A DNA stretch of 64,000 nucleotides from Winogradskyella ludwigii (GCF_013403985.1 NZ_JABFDF010000002.1:372001-436000); one strand, 5' to 3'; positions 17,069 through 26,430 are shown, counted from the stretch's first letter. A program made the numbers and translations. Notes: generated by a model not told the origin, from the sequence alone.

Positions 17069-18376
17069 TTAAGAGACTAAGACTTCTCCATAAAGATCAA
17101 AATCTTCAGCTTCTATAACTTTAATGGTGGCAAACTCACCAGTTTTTAAATAGGTTGTTGTAGCATCAATACGCACTTCATTATCAACATCTGGAGAATC
17201 AAATTCTGTACGACCAACAAAATAATTACCTTCTTTTCTGTCGATAACCACTTTAAAGACTTGCCCTATTTTAGCTTGATTCAATTCCCAAGAAATCTGA
17301 GATTGAATTTCCATAATGTCATTAGCACGTTGCATTTTCACTTCCTCAGGAACATCATCTTCCAAATTATAAGCGTGTGTATTTTCTTCGTGAGAATACG
17401 TAAAACAACCTAAACGTTCAAAACGCATTTCTGAAACCCAATTCTTAAGTTCTTCAAAATGTGCTTCAGTTTCTCCTGGATAACCAACAATTAGTGTTGT
17501 TCTAATAGTCATTTCAGGAACAATTGCTCTAAACTCATTAATCAATTTTGTGGTCTTATCTTTTGTAGTACCACGACGCATCGATTTTAATAAATCATCA
17601 GAAATATGTTGTAACGGAATATCTAAATAGTTACAAATCTTTGGCTCACGCTTCATAATGTCTAAAACATCCATCGGAAAACCTGTTGGAAATGCATAGT
17701 GTAAACGAATCCATTCAATACCTTCAACTTTAACTAAGTTTTCTAATAACTCTGCAAGATTTCGTTTTTTATAAATATCTAATCCGTAATATGTTAAATC
17801 TTGAGCAATAAGAATTAATTCTTTAACACCATTAGCGGCTAATTTTTCAGCTTCAATAACTAAATTCTCAATAGGAGTACTTTTATGTTTTCCTCTCATT
17901 ATTGGAATGGCACAAAAACTACAAGGTCTATCGCAACCCTCTGCAATTTTAAGATAAGCATAGTTTTTTGGTGTCGTTGTTAAACGCTCTCCAATTAACT
18001 CATGTTTATAATCGGCGCCTAATGCTTTTAATAAGCCAGGTAATTCTGTAGTTCCAAAATACTGATCTACATTAGGAATTTCCTTTTCTAAATCTGGCTT
18101 GTAACGCTCACTTAAACAACCTGTAACAAAAACTTTATCGACTTCGCCATCTTCTTTTTTCTGCATGTATTCCAAAATGGTGTTCACACTTTGTTCTTTG
18201 GCATTATTGATAAAACCGCAAGTATTAATAACAACAACGTTACCTTCTTGTTCATGGACAACGTCCTTTCCACTTGCTTTTAACTGTCCCATTAACACTT
18301 CGCTATCGTAAACATTTTTACTACAGCCTAAAGTAATGACGTTGATTCTGTTTTTCTTAAGAGTTTTTGTACGCAT
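17069..18376 (-). CDS. rimO: Ribosomal protein S12 methylthiotransferase RimO
   Basis: A radical-SAM enzyme that adds a methylthio group to Asp88 of ribosomal protein S12. The N-terminal UPF0004 domain has its iron-sulfur cysteines at 18, 53 and 87. The radical SAM site is CDRPCSFC (Cys148, 152, 155), and a C-terminal TRAM-like domain follows (about 370-435). MRTKTLKKNRINVITLGCSKN and ISDDLLKSMRRG fit RimO rather than MiaB. The 435-residue length is usual. A second, decayed copy of its last 27 codons lies beyond the urease operon at 10851-10934. Confidence 0.96.
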   Translation of the reverse strand: MRTKTLKKNRINVITLGCSKNVYDSEVLMGQLKASGKDVVHEQEGNVVVINTCGFINNAKEQSVNTILEYMQKKEDGEVDKVFVTGCLSERYKPDLEKEIPNVDQYFGTTELPGLLKALGADYKHELIGERLTTTPKNYAYLKIAEGCDRPCSFCAIPIMRGKHKSTPIENLVIEAEKLAANGVKELILIAQDLTYYGLDIYKKRNLAELLENLVKVEGIEWIRLHYAFPTGFPMDVLDIMKREPKICNYLDIPLQHISDDLLKSMRRGTTKDKTTKLINEFRAIVPEMTIRTTLIVGYPGETEAHFEELKNWVSEMRFERLGCFTYSHEENTHAYNLEDDVPEEVKMQRANDIMEIQSQISWELNQAKIGQVFKVVIDRKEGNYFVGRTEFDSPDVDNEVRIDATTTYLKTGEFATIKVIEAEDFDLYGEVLVS

Positions 18377-18395
18377 GTTTTTGTAAATCAGTTTG

Positions 18396-18403
18396 CAAAG
18401 ATA
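18396..18403 (-). promoter_or_regulatory. Promoter -7 box of rimO
   Basis: Read on the minus strand, TATCTTTG followed by CA matches the Bacteroidota TAnnTTTG element, 20 bases ahead of the rimO ATG. No clear TTG is seen at the -33 distance. Confidence 0.55.
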
Positions 18404-18500
18404 CGTAATGATTTACGATATTTGATTACTCGATTATGGTTTGTAATTTAAACGATTAAACCTTAGCTTATTTTTAGTGTCCTATATAAAATATAATCTT

Positions 18501-19577
18501 ATGAAAAACAGCTATTTTACATGTCTCATCTTATCTTTTTTACTTAGTTTTTCATGCGCTTCTAACGACGATACAGAGCCTCAAGAACCAGAAACTGAAG
18601 ACATATATTTTCCGCCTATAAATTCTAATGAATGGGAAACGAAGTCAATGTCTGAATTAAGCTGGAATGAAGATGAGTACGCTCCACTACTCAGCTTTTT
18701 AGAAGAAAAGAACTCTAAAGGATTTATTATATTACACAAAGGAAGGATAGTCGTTGAAGACTATTTCAATGATCATACAAGTAGTTCATCTTGGTATTGG
18801 GCAAGTGCAGGAAAAACGCTGACAGCAGCAGTTACAGGTATTGCACAAGAAGAAGGACTTATTGATATAAATAATAAAGTTTCAGATTATTTAGGAACGG
18901 GTTGGACAAGCGCTCCTTTGAATAAAGAAAATCTAATTACTTCTAAACATTTATTATCCATGACTTCTGGTTTAGATGACACTTTAGGTGATGATGTTTC
19001 ACCTAATAATTTACAATATGTTGACGATGCAGGCAGTCGCTGGGCATATCACAATGTATATGTAAAATTACAAGATATTGTAGCAGAATCTAGCGATACC
19101 AGTTGGGATAATTACTTTAATACCAATCTTAGAGATAAAATAGGAATGTCTGGGAGTTGGATAGATCTTGCTGGTTTAAGTGTTTATTTTAGTAATACGA
19201 GAAGCATGGCTAGATTTGGCTTATTAACGTATGCCAATGGTAAGTGGGAAGACGAACAAATTCTTCGTGAAAATTATATGTCTGCTGCCACAAACACTTC
19301 TCAAGATATTAATTTAGCGTATGGCTATTTATGGTGGTTAAACGGTAAGTCTTCGTACCACTTACCTCAAAGTCAACTTGAAATTTCAGGTGAACTTATT
19401 CCTGATGCTCCAAGTGATATGTATGCAGCATTGGGTAAAAATGATCAAAAAATCTATATCGTTCCTAGTAAACAGCTGGTAATAATACGAATGGGACAAT
19501 CTGCCGACGATGATAATTTTGCACTTTCTAATTTTGACAATGAACTTTGGGTAAAAATTAATGCGCTTATTGATTGA
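18501..19577 (+). CDS. Beta-lactamase-fold serine hydrolase, lipoprotein
   Basis: The start chosen is the ATG at 18501, which gives a clean lipoprotein signal (KNSYFTC to SFSC, Cys19). An upstream GTG at 18477 would bury it. The acidic stretch after the cysteine (ASNDDTEPQEPETED) resembles surface-exported Bacteroidota lipoproteins. The catalytic SxxK is SAGK (Ser102, Lys105) and the YxN motif is YHN (183-185), as in class C beta-lactamases, DD-peptidases and esterases. The substrate is unknown. The 358-residue length suits the simple single-domain form. Confidence 0.87.
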   Translation: MKNSYFTCLILSFLLSFSCASNDDTEPQEPETEDIYFPPINSNEWETKSMSELSWNEDEYAPLLSFLEEKNSKGFIILHKGRIVVEDYFNDHTSSSSWYWASAGKTLTAAVTGIAQEEGLIDINNKVSDYLGTGWTSAPLNKENLITSKHLLSMTSGLDDTLGDDVSPNNLQYVDDAGSRWAYHNVYVKLQDIVAESSDTSWDNYFNTNLRDKIGMSGSWIDLAGLSVYFSNTRSMARFGLLTYANGKWEDEQILRENYMSAATNTSQDINLAYGYLWWLNGKSSYHLPQSQLEISGELIPDAPSDMYAALGKNDQKIYIVPSKQLVIIRMGQSADDDNFALSNFDNELWVKINALID

Positions 19578-19694
19578 TTCAATAAAACATAAAATATTTT
19601 ATCAATTTTAAATTCCTCTATAGCGCAAGTTTTATGTAAAGAATACATCTAAAAAGTAAACAACTAAGTAGGATTATTCAAAAAACATAACACT

Positions 19695-21878
19695 TTGCAT
19701 ATAAAAAATAAGCTATTACTTACCATTTTCTTTTGCTACTCTATTCAAATATATGCCCAATTATGTGAAGGTAACTTAGGCGATCCTGTTGCTGAAATAG
19801 ACTTTGGTTCTGGTACTGCTAGAGGAGGTGCTTTAGGATCTGAAATCACCGCATTTTCATACAGCAATTCTGGAGAATTAGACGAAGGCGAATACACCAT
19901 ATCAAATACCACAAGCGGATTAAAAGCTAATGCTTGGCATGTAACAACTGACCATACAGGAAACTCTAATGGCTATATGATGGTCATAAATAGTGCTGTT
20001 CTCGCTAACGAAGGTGTTTTTTATACCAAATCTATTACAGGACTTTGTTCTAATACAACTTACGAATTTTCTGCATGGTTGATGAATATTATGAATCCAT
20101 CGGCAGGTACAGATCAATATCATCCCGATGTTACGTTTAGAATAAGTAGCCCAGGAGGTGAAATATTAGGATCATATAATACAGGTGATATTTCACAAAG
20201 TTCCTCCGGTATTTGGCAGCAATATGGTTTCTTTTTTACGCTAAACAATGATGAAACGGTTATTATAACCATATTAAACTCGGCTCCAAGTGCACATCCA
20301 GGAAATGATATTGCTCTAGACGATATTGCCTTTAGACCTTGTGGGCCAACAATTATAAATTCTATAGACAACCACATTAGCAGTGCAATTACACTTTGTG
20401 AAGATGAATTGGTTAACTATACCTTTCAATCTGATGTGTCTTCAGGTTATGTAGATCCTCAATATCAATGGCAATATTCTGATGATTTAGGTGAAACTTG
20501 GGTTGATATTAATGGAGAAACGTTAACGGAATTTACATTTACCGACACTGATAATTCTGGAATTTATTTATATCGTATAACGGTTGCAGATGGAACCAAT
20601 ATAAATTCGATTTCGTGTAGAATTACCTCAGAAAACTTTACGGTCACTATTCTAGAAACACCAGAGCCCTTAACAGGAGATTCTGAACAAACTTTTTGTA
20701 CAACGCAACAACCCACTGTAAATAATATTAACGTCAGTGCAACTGCCATTTGGTATGATTCATTAATTGATGGAAATATCATTACAGACACATCAATATT
20801 AATCGATGGTACTACCTATTATGGTGCTCAAGAAACGGTTAACGGTTGTGAAAGTGATGTACGGTTTCCTGTATTAGTTAGCATAGTATCACCAAGTTTA
20901 ATGATCACTAATGTAGAAACCTATATTTGTGACACCGACAATGACGCTGAAGAAAATATAGATTTAACACTTTATGAATATGACATGGTAAACTGTGAAG
21001 ATTGTACATTTAGTTATTTTGAAAATCTAAATGAAGCCCAGAATAATAGTGAAGATGATAAATTAATAAATCCAGAAAACTACAATTATTACCCTGAAAC
21101 TCTAACAATTTTTGTAAGAATAGATTCTCCTGACCAATGCTATCAAATAGCTGAAATTATATTAAATTTAGAAGCAACACCAATAATCGACCTAGAGGAT
21201 TCCATTGGGATATGTGCCACATACAATGCTATAAATATTGATGCAGGTTATGGTTTTGATAGTTATTTATGGTCCACTGGAGACACATCACAATCTATTA
21301 CTATCACCGACCAAAATCTAGGACTACATTGGGTTACTGTGACCGAAGATCATGACAATTATATTTGTTCATCTACTAAGAGTTTTGAAGTTATACTTTC
21401 CAATACTGCTGTTATATCTAATATTACCATTAACGATTGGTCAGATCATAACAACTCCATTACTGTTCATTTATCAAATCTGAGTTTAGGTGATTACGAA
21501 TATTCAATAGACAATATTTATTATCAAAATAGTAGTGTTTTTTCAGGTTTAGATCCTGGAGAATATACCGTTTATGTTAGAGATAAAAATGGTTGTGGCA
21601 TTATTGAAGAGGTTGCATATCTATTAAATTATCCGAAATATTTTACACCAAATGGTGATAATAATCATGATACTTGGTTTATAGAAAATTCCTCTTCAGA
21701 ACCAGAACTAACGATAAACATATTTGATAGATACGGAAAGATACTTCAAACCTTAAATCATAATTCTCAATGGGATGGCACTTATAAAGGAAGTGACATG
21801 CCAACATCTGATTATTGGTTTGTAGTGACAAGAGAAAATGGCAGAACTTATTCCGGACACTTTACTTTAAAGCGATAG
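19695..21878 (+). CDS. Secreted protein with T9SS type B (gliding motility C-terminal) sorting domain
   Basis: A signal peptide (up to IYAQ, about residue 22) leads into a lectin-like jelly-roll region at about 25-215 (ending DDIAFRPCGP), then Ig-like repeats rich in cysteine and aspartate. The last 80 residues (YFTPNGDNNHDTW, INIFDRYGKIL, WDGTYKGSDMPTSDYWF) are the type B T9SS signal. It is therefore exported across the outer membrane and probably attached to the cell surface, perhaps as an adhesin. The only possible start is the TTG at 19695. It lies inside a CACTTTGCA resembling a promoter box, so the true start is uncertain. Confidence 0.88.
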   Translation: MHIKNKLLLTIFFCYSIQIYAQLCEGNLGDPVAEIDFGSGTARGGALGSEITAFSYSNSGELDEGEYTISNTTSGLKANAWHVTTDHTGNSNGYMMVINSAVLANEGVFYTKSITGLCSNTTYEFSAWLMNIMNPSAGTDQYHPDVTFRISSPGGEILGSYNTGDISQSSSGIWQQYGFFFTLNNDETVIITILNSAPSAHPGNDIALDDIAFRPCGPTIINSIDNHISSAITLCEDELVNYTFQSDVSSGYVDPQYQWQYSDDLGETWVDINGETLTEFTFTDTDNSGIYLYRITVADGTNINSISCRITSENFTVTILETPEPLTGDSEQTFCTTQQPTVNNINVSATAIWYDSLIDGNIITDTSILIDGTTYYGAQETVNGCESDVRFPVLVSIVSPSLMITNVETYICDTDNDAEENIDLTLYEYDMVNCEDCTFSYFENLNEAQNNSEDDKLINPENYNYYPETLTIFVRIDSPDQCYQIAEIILNLEATPIIDLEDSIGICATYNAINIDAGYGFDSYLWSTGDTSQSITITDQNLGLHWVTVTEDHDNYICSSTKSFEVILSNTAVISNITINDWSDHNNSITVHLSNLSLGDYEYSIDNIYYQNSSVFSGLDPGEYTVYVRDKNGCGIIEEVAYLLNYPKYFTPNGDNNHDTWFIENSSSEPELTINIFDRYGKILQTLNHNSQWDGTYKGSDMPTSDYWFVVTRENGRTYSGHFTLKR

Positions 21879-21906
21879 AATATTCAATTAAGAGGTGATT
21901 GTTCTA

Positions 21907-22881
21907 TTATTTGAAGAATGAATCTACAAACTCATATTTATTAAAGACTTGTAAATCCTCAATACCTTCTCCCACTCCTATATATTTTACAGGGATTTGA
22001 AATTGATCGCTAATTCCTATTACAACTCCACCTTTTGCTGTACCATCTAACTTTGTTACTGCTAATGACGTTACTTCAGTTGCTGCAGTAAATTGTTTAG
22101 CTTGTTCAAAAGCATTTTGTCCTGTAGAACCATCTAATACTAATAAAACATCATGAGGTGCATCAGCAACTACTTTTTGCATTACACGTTTTACTTTAGT
22201 TAACTCATTCATTAAGTTAATCTTGTTATGTAAACGTCCTGCTGTATCAATAATAATAACATCTGCATTTTGATTCACACCAGATTGTAAAGCATCAAAA
22301 GCTACAGAAGCAGGATCTGATCCCATTTCTTGACGAATCATTGGCACATCAACTCTGTCTGCCCAAACTTGTAACTGATCTATAGCTGCAGCTCTAAACG
22401 TATCTGCTGCACCAAGGACAACGTTTAAACCTTTCTTTTTAAACTGATAAGCTAATTTACCAATAGTCGTTGTTTTACCAACACCATTAACACCAACCAC
22501 CATAAGTACATAAGGTGTTTTAGAACCGTCAGCTTGTTTTGGTAATTCCGGAATTGTATATTCTGTGTCTTCACCAGATTTGGTTTCTGACAGTAAGGCC
22601 GCAATTTCTTCTCTTAAGATTCTATTTAACTCAGAAGTACCTAAATACTTATCCTTAGCAACTCGTTCTTCAATTCGCGTGATAACCTTTAAAGTTGTAT
22701 TTACACCAACATCACTCGTTACTAATATTTCTTCAAGATTATCTAAAACGTCATCATCGACTTTAGATTTTCCTGCAACGGCTTTGTTTAACTTATTAAA
22801 AAAAGAAGATTTAGATTTCTCTAGTCCTTTGTCTAGTGTTTCTTTCTTTTCTGAAGAGAATATTTTTTTAAAAAAACTCAT
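21907..22881 (-). CDS. ftsY: Signal recognition particle receptor FtsY
   Basis: The membrane-docking SRP GTPase for co-translational targeting. It has a short basic N-terminus instead of the long acidic A domain of E. coli, then the NG domain. The P-loop is GVNGVGKTTT (about 129-138), followed by DTFRAAA, DTAGRLH and TKLDGTAKGG. At 324 residues it matches the short Bacteroidota form. Its stop faces the end of the T9SS type B gene 28 bp away. Confidence 0.97.
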   Translation of the reverse strand: MSFFKKIFSSEKKETLDKGLEKSKSSFFNKLNKAVAGKSKVDDDVLDNLEEILVTSDVGVNTTLKVITRIEERVAKDKYLGTSELNRILREEIAALLSETKSGEDTEYTIPELPKQADGSKTPYVLMVVGVNGVGKTTTIGKLAYQFKKKGLNVVLGAADTFRAAAIDQLQVWADRVDVPMIRQEMGSDPASVAFDALQSGVNQNADVIIIDTAGRLHNKINLMNELTKVKRVMQKVVADAPHDVLLVLDGSTGQNAFEQAKQFTAATEVTSLAVTKLDGTAKGGVVIGISDQFQIPVKYIGVGEGIEDLQVFNKYEFVDSFFK

Positions 22882-23243
22882 TTTGTTGTTCGGTTAGTTG
22901 TCTTATAGCTTTTTGTTGTTGCATTACGGATTACACATTGACATTGTATGTCTATTTCAAATTTGAACTAGCATCTTTTTAATTGACTGACTCAATTAAA
23001 TTAGAGTCAATACCTTTAAAGACAGCGTGTAAAACCCAAACCACATATTTACTCGTGGTAACGCACAAAACATAATACAACAACCTTGCCTTTAACAAGT
23101 TACTGCTAAGTTGTCATACTATACCAATATCTATTCAAAACAACTGAAATAAAAATGCTATGTTCCTTTACTTAATTAATAAAAAAACTTCATTTTATTT
23201 TACAATGATTTTAAAAAGAATCAGCTATTTCAAATATAAACAT
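22882..23243. other. Intergenic region between ftsY and the ribosomal protein cluster
   Basis: About 360 bases, AT-rich, with no ORF that I can support. It should contain the ftsY promoter. A CAAATTTG about 80 bases upstream of ftsY is one mismatch from the TAnnTTTG box. A weak inverted repeat (TTGACT and AGTCAA around 22985-23010) has no T tract. Confidence 0.45.
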
Positions 23244-23273
23244 AAAAAAACTGCTCTCAAATGAAAGCAGTTT
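23244..23273 (-). terminator. Terminator of the rpmB-rpmG-DUF4295 cluster
   Basis: On the minus strand AAACTGCTTTC and GAGAGCAGTTT form an 11-bp stem with one mismatch and a four-base loop, followed by seven T. It separates the cluster from ftsY. Confidence 0.85.
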
Positions 23274-23297
23274 AGTTAATCTATATTATAATAAAGA

Positions 23298-23450
23298 TTA
23301 TTTCTTATTCAAAAAGTCACTGACAAATTCTGGTGCCATTACTGATTCTACAAACATGTAAGCTCCAGTTTTAGGAGATTTTACCATTTTTATAGCTTTT
23401 GTCAAACGTTTTGATCCTGTCTGTAAAGACGCTACTGATTTCTTTGCCAT
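23298..23450 (-). CDS. DUF4295 ribosomal protein (probably bL38)
   Basis: A 50-residue basic protein starting MAKKSVASLQTGSKRLTKAI and ending FVSDFLNKK. It is the DUF4295 family, restricted to Bacteroidota and always next to L33 and L28. From memory, it corresponds to the extra large-subunit protein bL38 described in a Flavobacterium ribosome structure. I am sure of the family and less sure of that name. It starts six bases after the rpmG stop, so the three are one operon. Confidence 0.9.
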   Translation of the reverse strand: MAKKSVASLQTGSKRLTKAIKMVKSPKTGAYMFVESVMAPEFVSDFLNKK

Positions 23451-23456
23451 GTTTTC

Positions 23457-23639
23457 TTATTTTATCTCTTTATGAACTGTCATACGCTTAAGGATAGGAT
23501 TAAATTTCTTAATCTCCATACGGTCTGGCGTATTCTTCTTGTTTTTCGTTGTGATATATCTTGATGTTCCTGGTTGTCCAGAAGTTTTGTGCTCTGTGCA
23601 CTCTAAGATAACTTGTATTCTATTTCCTCTTTTTGCCAT
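23457..23639 (-). CDS. rpmG: 50S ribosomal protein L33
   Basis: A 60-residue L33 with [18 protein letters not shown] at the start and [23 protein letters not shown] in the core. This is the cysteine-poor form with only one cysteine, so it is zinc-independent. It lies 27 bp after rpmB in the operon. Confidence 0.97.
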   Translation of the reverse strand: MAKRGNRIQVILECTEHKTSGQPGTSRYITTKNKKNTPDRMEIKKFNPILKRMTVHKEIK

Positions 23640-23666
23640 TGTAAATTGACTTAAGCGTAAACGCTA

Positions 23667-23903
23667 TTATTTGTAAAATCCTTTTGCTCTAGCTTCTTTT
23701 AACATTGCATCGATACCAATTTTATTGATAGTCTTTAATGCTGATGTAGAAACTTTTAATGTTACCCACTTATCTTCTTCAGGAATGTAAAAACGTTTTT
23801 TGATTAAATTAGCATCAAATCTACGTTTTGTTTTATTCATTGCGTGAGAAACGTTGTTCCCAACCATCGCTTTTTTCCCAGTAAGTTCACAAACTCTTGA
23901 CAT
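23667..23903 (-). CDS. rpmB: 50S ribosomal protein L28
   Basis: Starts MSRVCELTGKKAMVGNNVSHA, followed by KRRFDANLIKKRFYIPEEDKWVTLKVS. The 78-residue length is standard for L28. It is the first gene of the three-gene ribosomal operon, with an unusually long leader of about 120 bases after its promoter. Confidence 0.97.
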   Translation of the reverse strand: MSRVCELTGKKAMVGNNVSHAMNKTKRRFDANLIKKRFYIPEEDKWVTLKVSTSALKTINKIGIDAMLKEARAKGFYK

Positions 23904-24032
23904 TGTTTTCTTTCTTTAGGTCTATAATTAATTTTCTGCTAATGCTTATTATTCTATTTCGTTTCTAGGATTTTCCTAAGAATTATAATAATAAGATTTT
24001 AAAATCCGAACATGGATATTTTAAACAGGGTG

Positions 24033-24062
24033 CAAATTTAGTAAAACTTTACGTTTCAACAA
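24033..24062 (-). promoter_or_regulatory. Promoter of the rpmB operon
   Basis: On the minus strand TTG, 19 bases, TAAATTTG then CA. This is the best match to the flavobacterial consensus in the window. The predicted start leaves a leader of about 120 bases before rpmB, which contains a small hairpin (TTAGGA and TCCTAGA around 23967-23985). Confidence 0.72.
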
Positions 24063-24232
24063 ACATAAAACTATACTTTTTTTTCTGAACCCAAATAAAC
24101 TTATATTTTCTCTCAAAAATGAAGAGATTTTCTCAGCATTTATAAACCCTTGCGAGTGTTCTGCAATTATTTTATTTTTTTAAAAAATAAGTATTAACGA
24201 ATCTTCAGCTCAGAGAAAAAAAATATTGCTAG

Positions 24233-25471
24233 TTAAATTTCTTTTTTAAGTAATTCAAAAGCTTTATTTGTAGCTCTTACTATAACTTTTTCACGAGGAG
24301 TTCCAAAATTAAAAACTTCAGAATACACATTATCTTTTGTTGCAATAGCAATCCAAACGGTTCCTACTTCTGCATCTGAATCTCCTTTATCTGGTCCTGC
24401 ATTACCTGTAGTACTTATGCCATAATCACTATTAAAAAGTGTTCGCACGTTTTTAGCCATTGTTTCTGCCACTTCTTTACTCACTACAGAATGGTCTTTA
24501 ATATCTTTTTCTGATACGTTTAAGATTTTTACTTTAGATTCTGTTGCATAAGTAACCACACTTCCTTTAAAATAAGCTGATGCTCCTGCATTTTCAGTAA
24601 ATGATTTTGCAATACGACCTCCTGTACAACTTTCTGCAACAGCCAATGTTTTGCCTTTTGCAGTTAATTGTTTACCAATTATCATTTCTATAGAGTCATC
24701 TTCTTCATAACCCACAAAAACATCTTCAATCTGAGGTAAAAGCAATTTAACTTGCTTTTGGATTTCGTTCTCTAGAATTGATTTTTCAGTTGCCTTTCCA
24801 GACAGACGTAAACGTACACGTCCTAAACTTGGTAAATAGGCTAATTTTATAAAATTAGGTAAATTGTCTTCCCATGCTTCTATTCGTTCTGCTAATGCAC
24901 TTTCTCCAAGTCCGTAAGTTAAGATCGTTTTGTGCATTATATATGGAAACTTGAATTTAGCTCTTAACTTCGGAATTACTTGTTCCGTAATTAATGCTTT
25001 CATTTCAAAAGGTACGCCTGGAAGCGATACAAATACTTTTCCATTGTTCTCTAACCACATTCCTGGTGCTGTACCATTATGATTCATAAGAACTTCAGCT
25101 TTAGTTGGTACTAAGGCTTGTTGTTTGTTGACTTCTAAAAGCGGAGCCGAACTATATTTTAAAAAAATCTGTTCTACATTAGCCAATACCGCTTTATCTT
25201 CTATTAACGTATCATTAAAATATTCGCAAATAGTGTGCTTAGTAATATCGTCTTTAGTTGGTCCTAATCCTCCTGTAATAATAATAATATCGGCATTCTC
25301 TTCAGCTTCCTTTAAAGCTTTAAGAATATGAGCTTTATCATCTTGAACTGAGGTAATCTGATATATAGAAATACCGTACTTATTAAATTCTTTACCTAAA
25401 AATGCGGAATTTGTATCTACAATTTGACCAATGAGAATTTCATCTCCTATAGTAATAATTTCTGCTTGCAT
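24233..25471 (-). CDS. cinA: CinA-family protein (competence/damage-inducible, NMN amidase)
   Basis: A two-domain protein of 412 residues. The N-terminal MoaB/MogA-like domain (about 1-170) has GDEILIGQIVDTNSAFL and TGGLGPTKDD. The C-terminal CinA domain (about 255-412) has AVAESCTGGRIAKSFTENAGAS and ISTTGNAGPDKG. The C domain hydrolyses nicotinamide mononucleotide in the pyridine-nucleotide salvage cycle. In other species the N domain is an ADP-ribose pyrophosphatase. Its ATG overlaps the stop of the HPt gene by one base. Confidence 0.95.
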   Translation of the reverse strand: MQAEIITIGDEILIGQIVDTNSAFLGKEFNKYGISIYQITSVQDDKAHILKALKEAEENADIIIITGGLGPTKDDITKHTICEYFNDTLIEDKAVLANVEQIFLKYSSAPLLEVNKQQALVPTKAEVLMNHNGTAPGMWLENNGKVFVSLPGVPFEMKALITEQVIPKLRAKFKFPYIMHKTILTYGLGESALAERIEAWEDNLPNFIKLAYLPSLGRVRLRLSGKATEKSILENEIQKQVKLLLPQIEDVFVGYEEDDSIEMIIGKQLTAKGKTLAVAESCTGGRIAKSFTENAGASAYFKGSVVTYATESKVKILNVSEKDIKDHSVVSKEVAETMAKNVRTLFNSDYGISTTGNAGPDKGDSDAEVGTVWIAIATKDNVYSEVFNFGTPREKVIVRATNKAFELLKKEI

Positions 25472-25812
25472 TACAGACCAAAATCGGTTTTAATCTCATT
25501 AACAGCATTCTCTACTGCAGTTAAAACTATCTGAAGTTGTTGGTCTACATTTTTATCAGTCTGCTCAAACTTTCCCCAATCTTGAACCTCTATTAGTGTA
25601 TCTAAAACACCCAATTCAAATAAATCTACAGTTGGTTTCATTTTGTGAGCCGCCTGATAAACTTCTTTATAATCTAATTCTGGGACTGCTTTTTTTAATC
25701 GTGCCGCATCTTCTGGTACTTCTTCTAAGAAAGCAGCTGCAATAGCTGAGATAAAATCCTCGTCGCCTTCTGCCATTTCACGTACGCGATGTAATTGATA
25801 ATGTTTTGACAT
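25471..25812 (-). CDS. Histidine phosphotransfer (HPt) domain protein
   Basis: A helical 113-residue protein with the HPt signature AAHKMKPTVDLF, whose histidine (about 57) accepts and passes phosphate between receiver domains in phosphorelays. There is no receiver or kinase beside it. The hybrid kinase at 27.6 kb is the only candidate partner in the window, and that pairing is inference. It is tightly coupled to cinA and starts one base before the end of the FAH gene. Confidence 0.88.
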   Translation of the reverse strand: MSKHYQLHRVREMAEGDEDFISAIAAAFLEEVPEDAARLKKAVPELDYKEVYQAAHKMKPTVDLFELGVLDTLIEVQDWGKFEQTDKNVDQQLQIVLTAVENAVNEIKTDFGL

Positions 25813-26424
25813 TTATTTTATTTTTATTGAAAACATTTCTTGGTCTTCAAGATATCCTATTAATTGATCGTTTGCAAAAACTTTACCAACTCCTGCTGGT
25901 GTGCCTGTAAATATAATGTCTCCAATTTTTAAAGTGAAATATTTTGACACATATTCTATAAGTTCATCAATTTTCCATAACATCAACTCTGTATTTCCTT
26001 TTTGAACTAACGTATCATTTTTCTTTAAACTAAAATTGATTTTATCAATATTTTCAAAATCAGTTTTTGGTAACCATCTACCTATTACTGCAGCACCATC
26101 AAAGGCTTTTGCTTTTTCCCAAGGAAGACCTTTTCCTTTTAACTGAGCCTGAAGGTCTCGTGCTGTAAAGTCTATTCCTAGTCCAACTTCATCATAATAT
26201 TTATGTGCAAATTTTCTATCTATATGCTTCCCAACTTTGTTGATTTTCACTAAAACTTCAACTTCATAGTGTACATCATCTGAAAAATCAGGTATAAAAA
26301 ACGGCTGTTTCTTTAACAAAATTGCTGTGTCTGGTTTTAAAAACACCACAGGATCTGTTGGTTTTTCGTTTTCGAGTTCTTTAATGTGGTCAGTATAATT
26401 ACGACCTATGCAGATTAGTTTCAT
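25813..26424 (-). CDS. Fumarylacetoacetate hydrolase (FAH) family protein
   Basis: A single-domain FAH protein of 203 residues. MKLICIGRNYTDHIKEL is the classic start. The metal ligands fall in VHYEVEVLVKI and DFTARDLQ, and GDIIFTGTPAGVG is the C-terminal loop. Relatives hydrolyse acylpyruvates or decarboxylate oxaloacetate, and the substrate here cannot be told. Its start codon lies six bases from a pair of inverted palindromic repeats filling the upstream gap. Confidence 0.9.
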   Translation of the reverse strand: MKLICIGRNYTDHIKELENEKPTDPVVFLKPDTAILLKKQPFFIPDFSDDVHYEVEVLVKINKVGKHIDRKFAHKYYDEVGLGIDFTARDLQAQLKGKGLPWEKAKAFDGAAVIGRWLPKTDFENIDKINFSLKKNDTLVQKGNTELMLWKIDELIEYVSKYFTLKIGDIIFTGTPAGVGKVFANDQLIGYLEDQEMFSIKIK

Positions 26425-26430
26425 ATTTCT

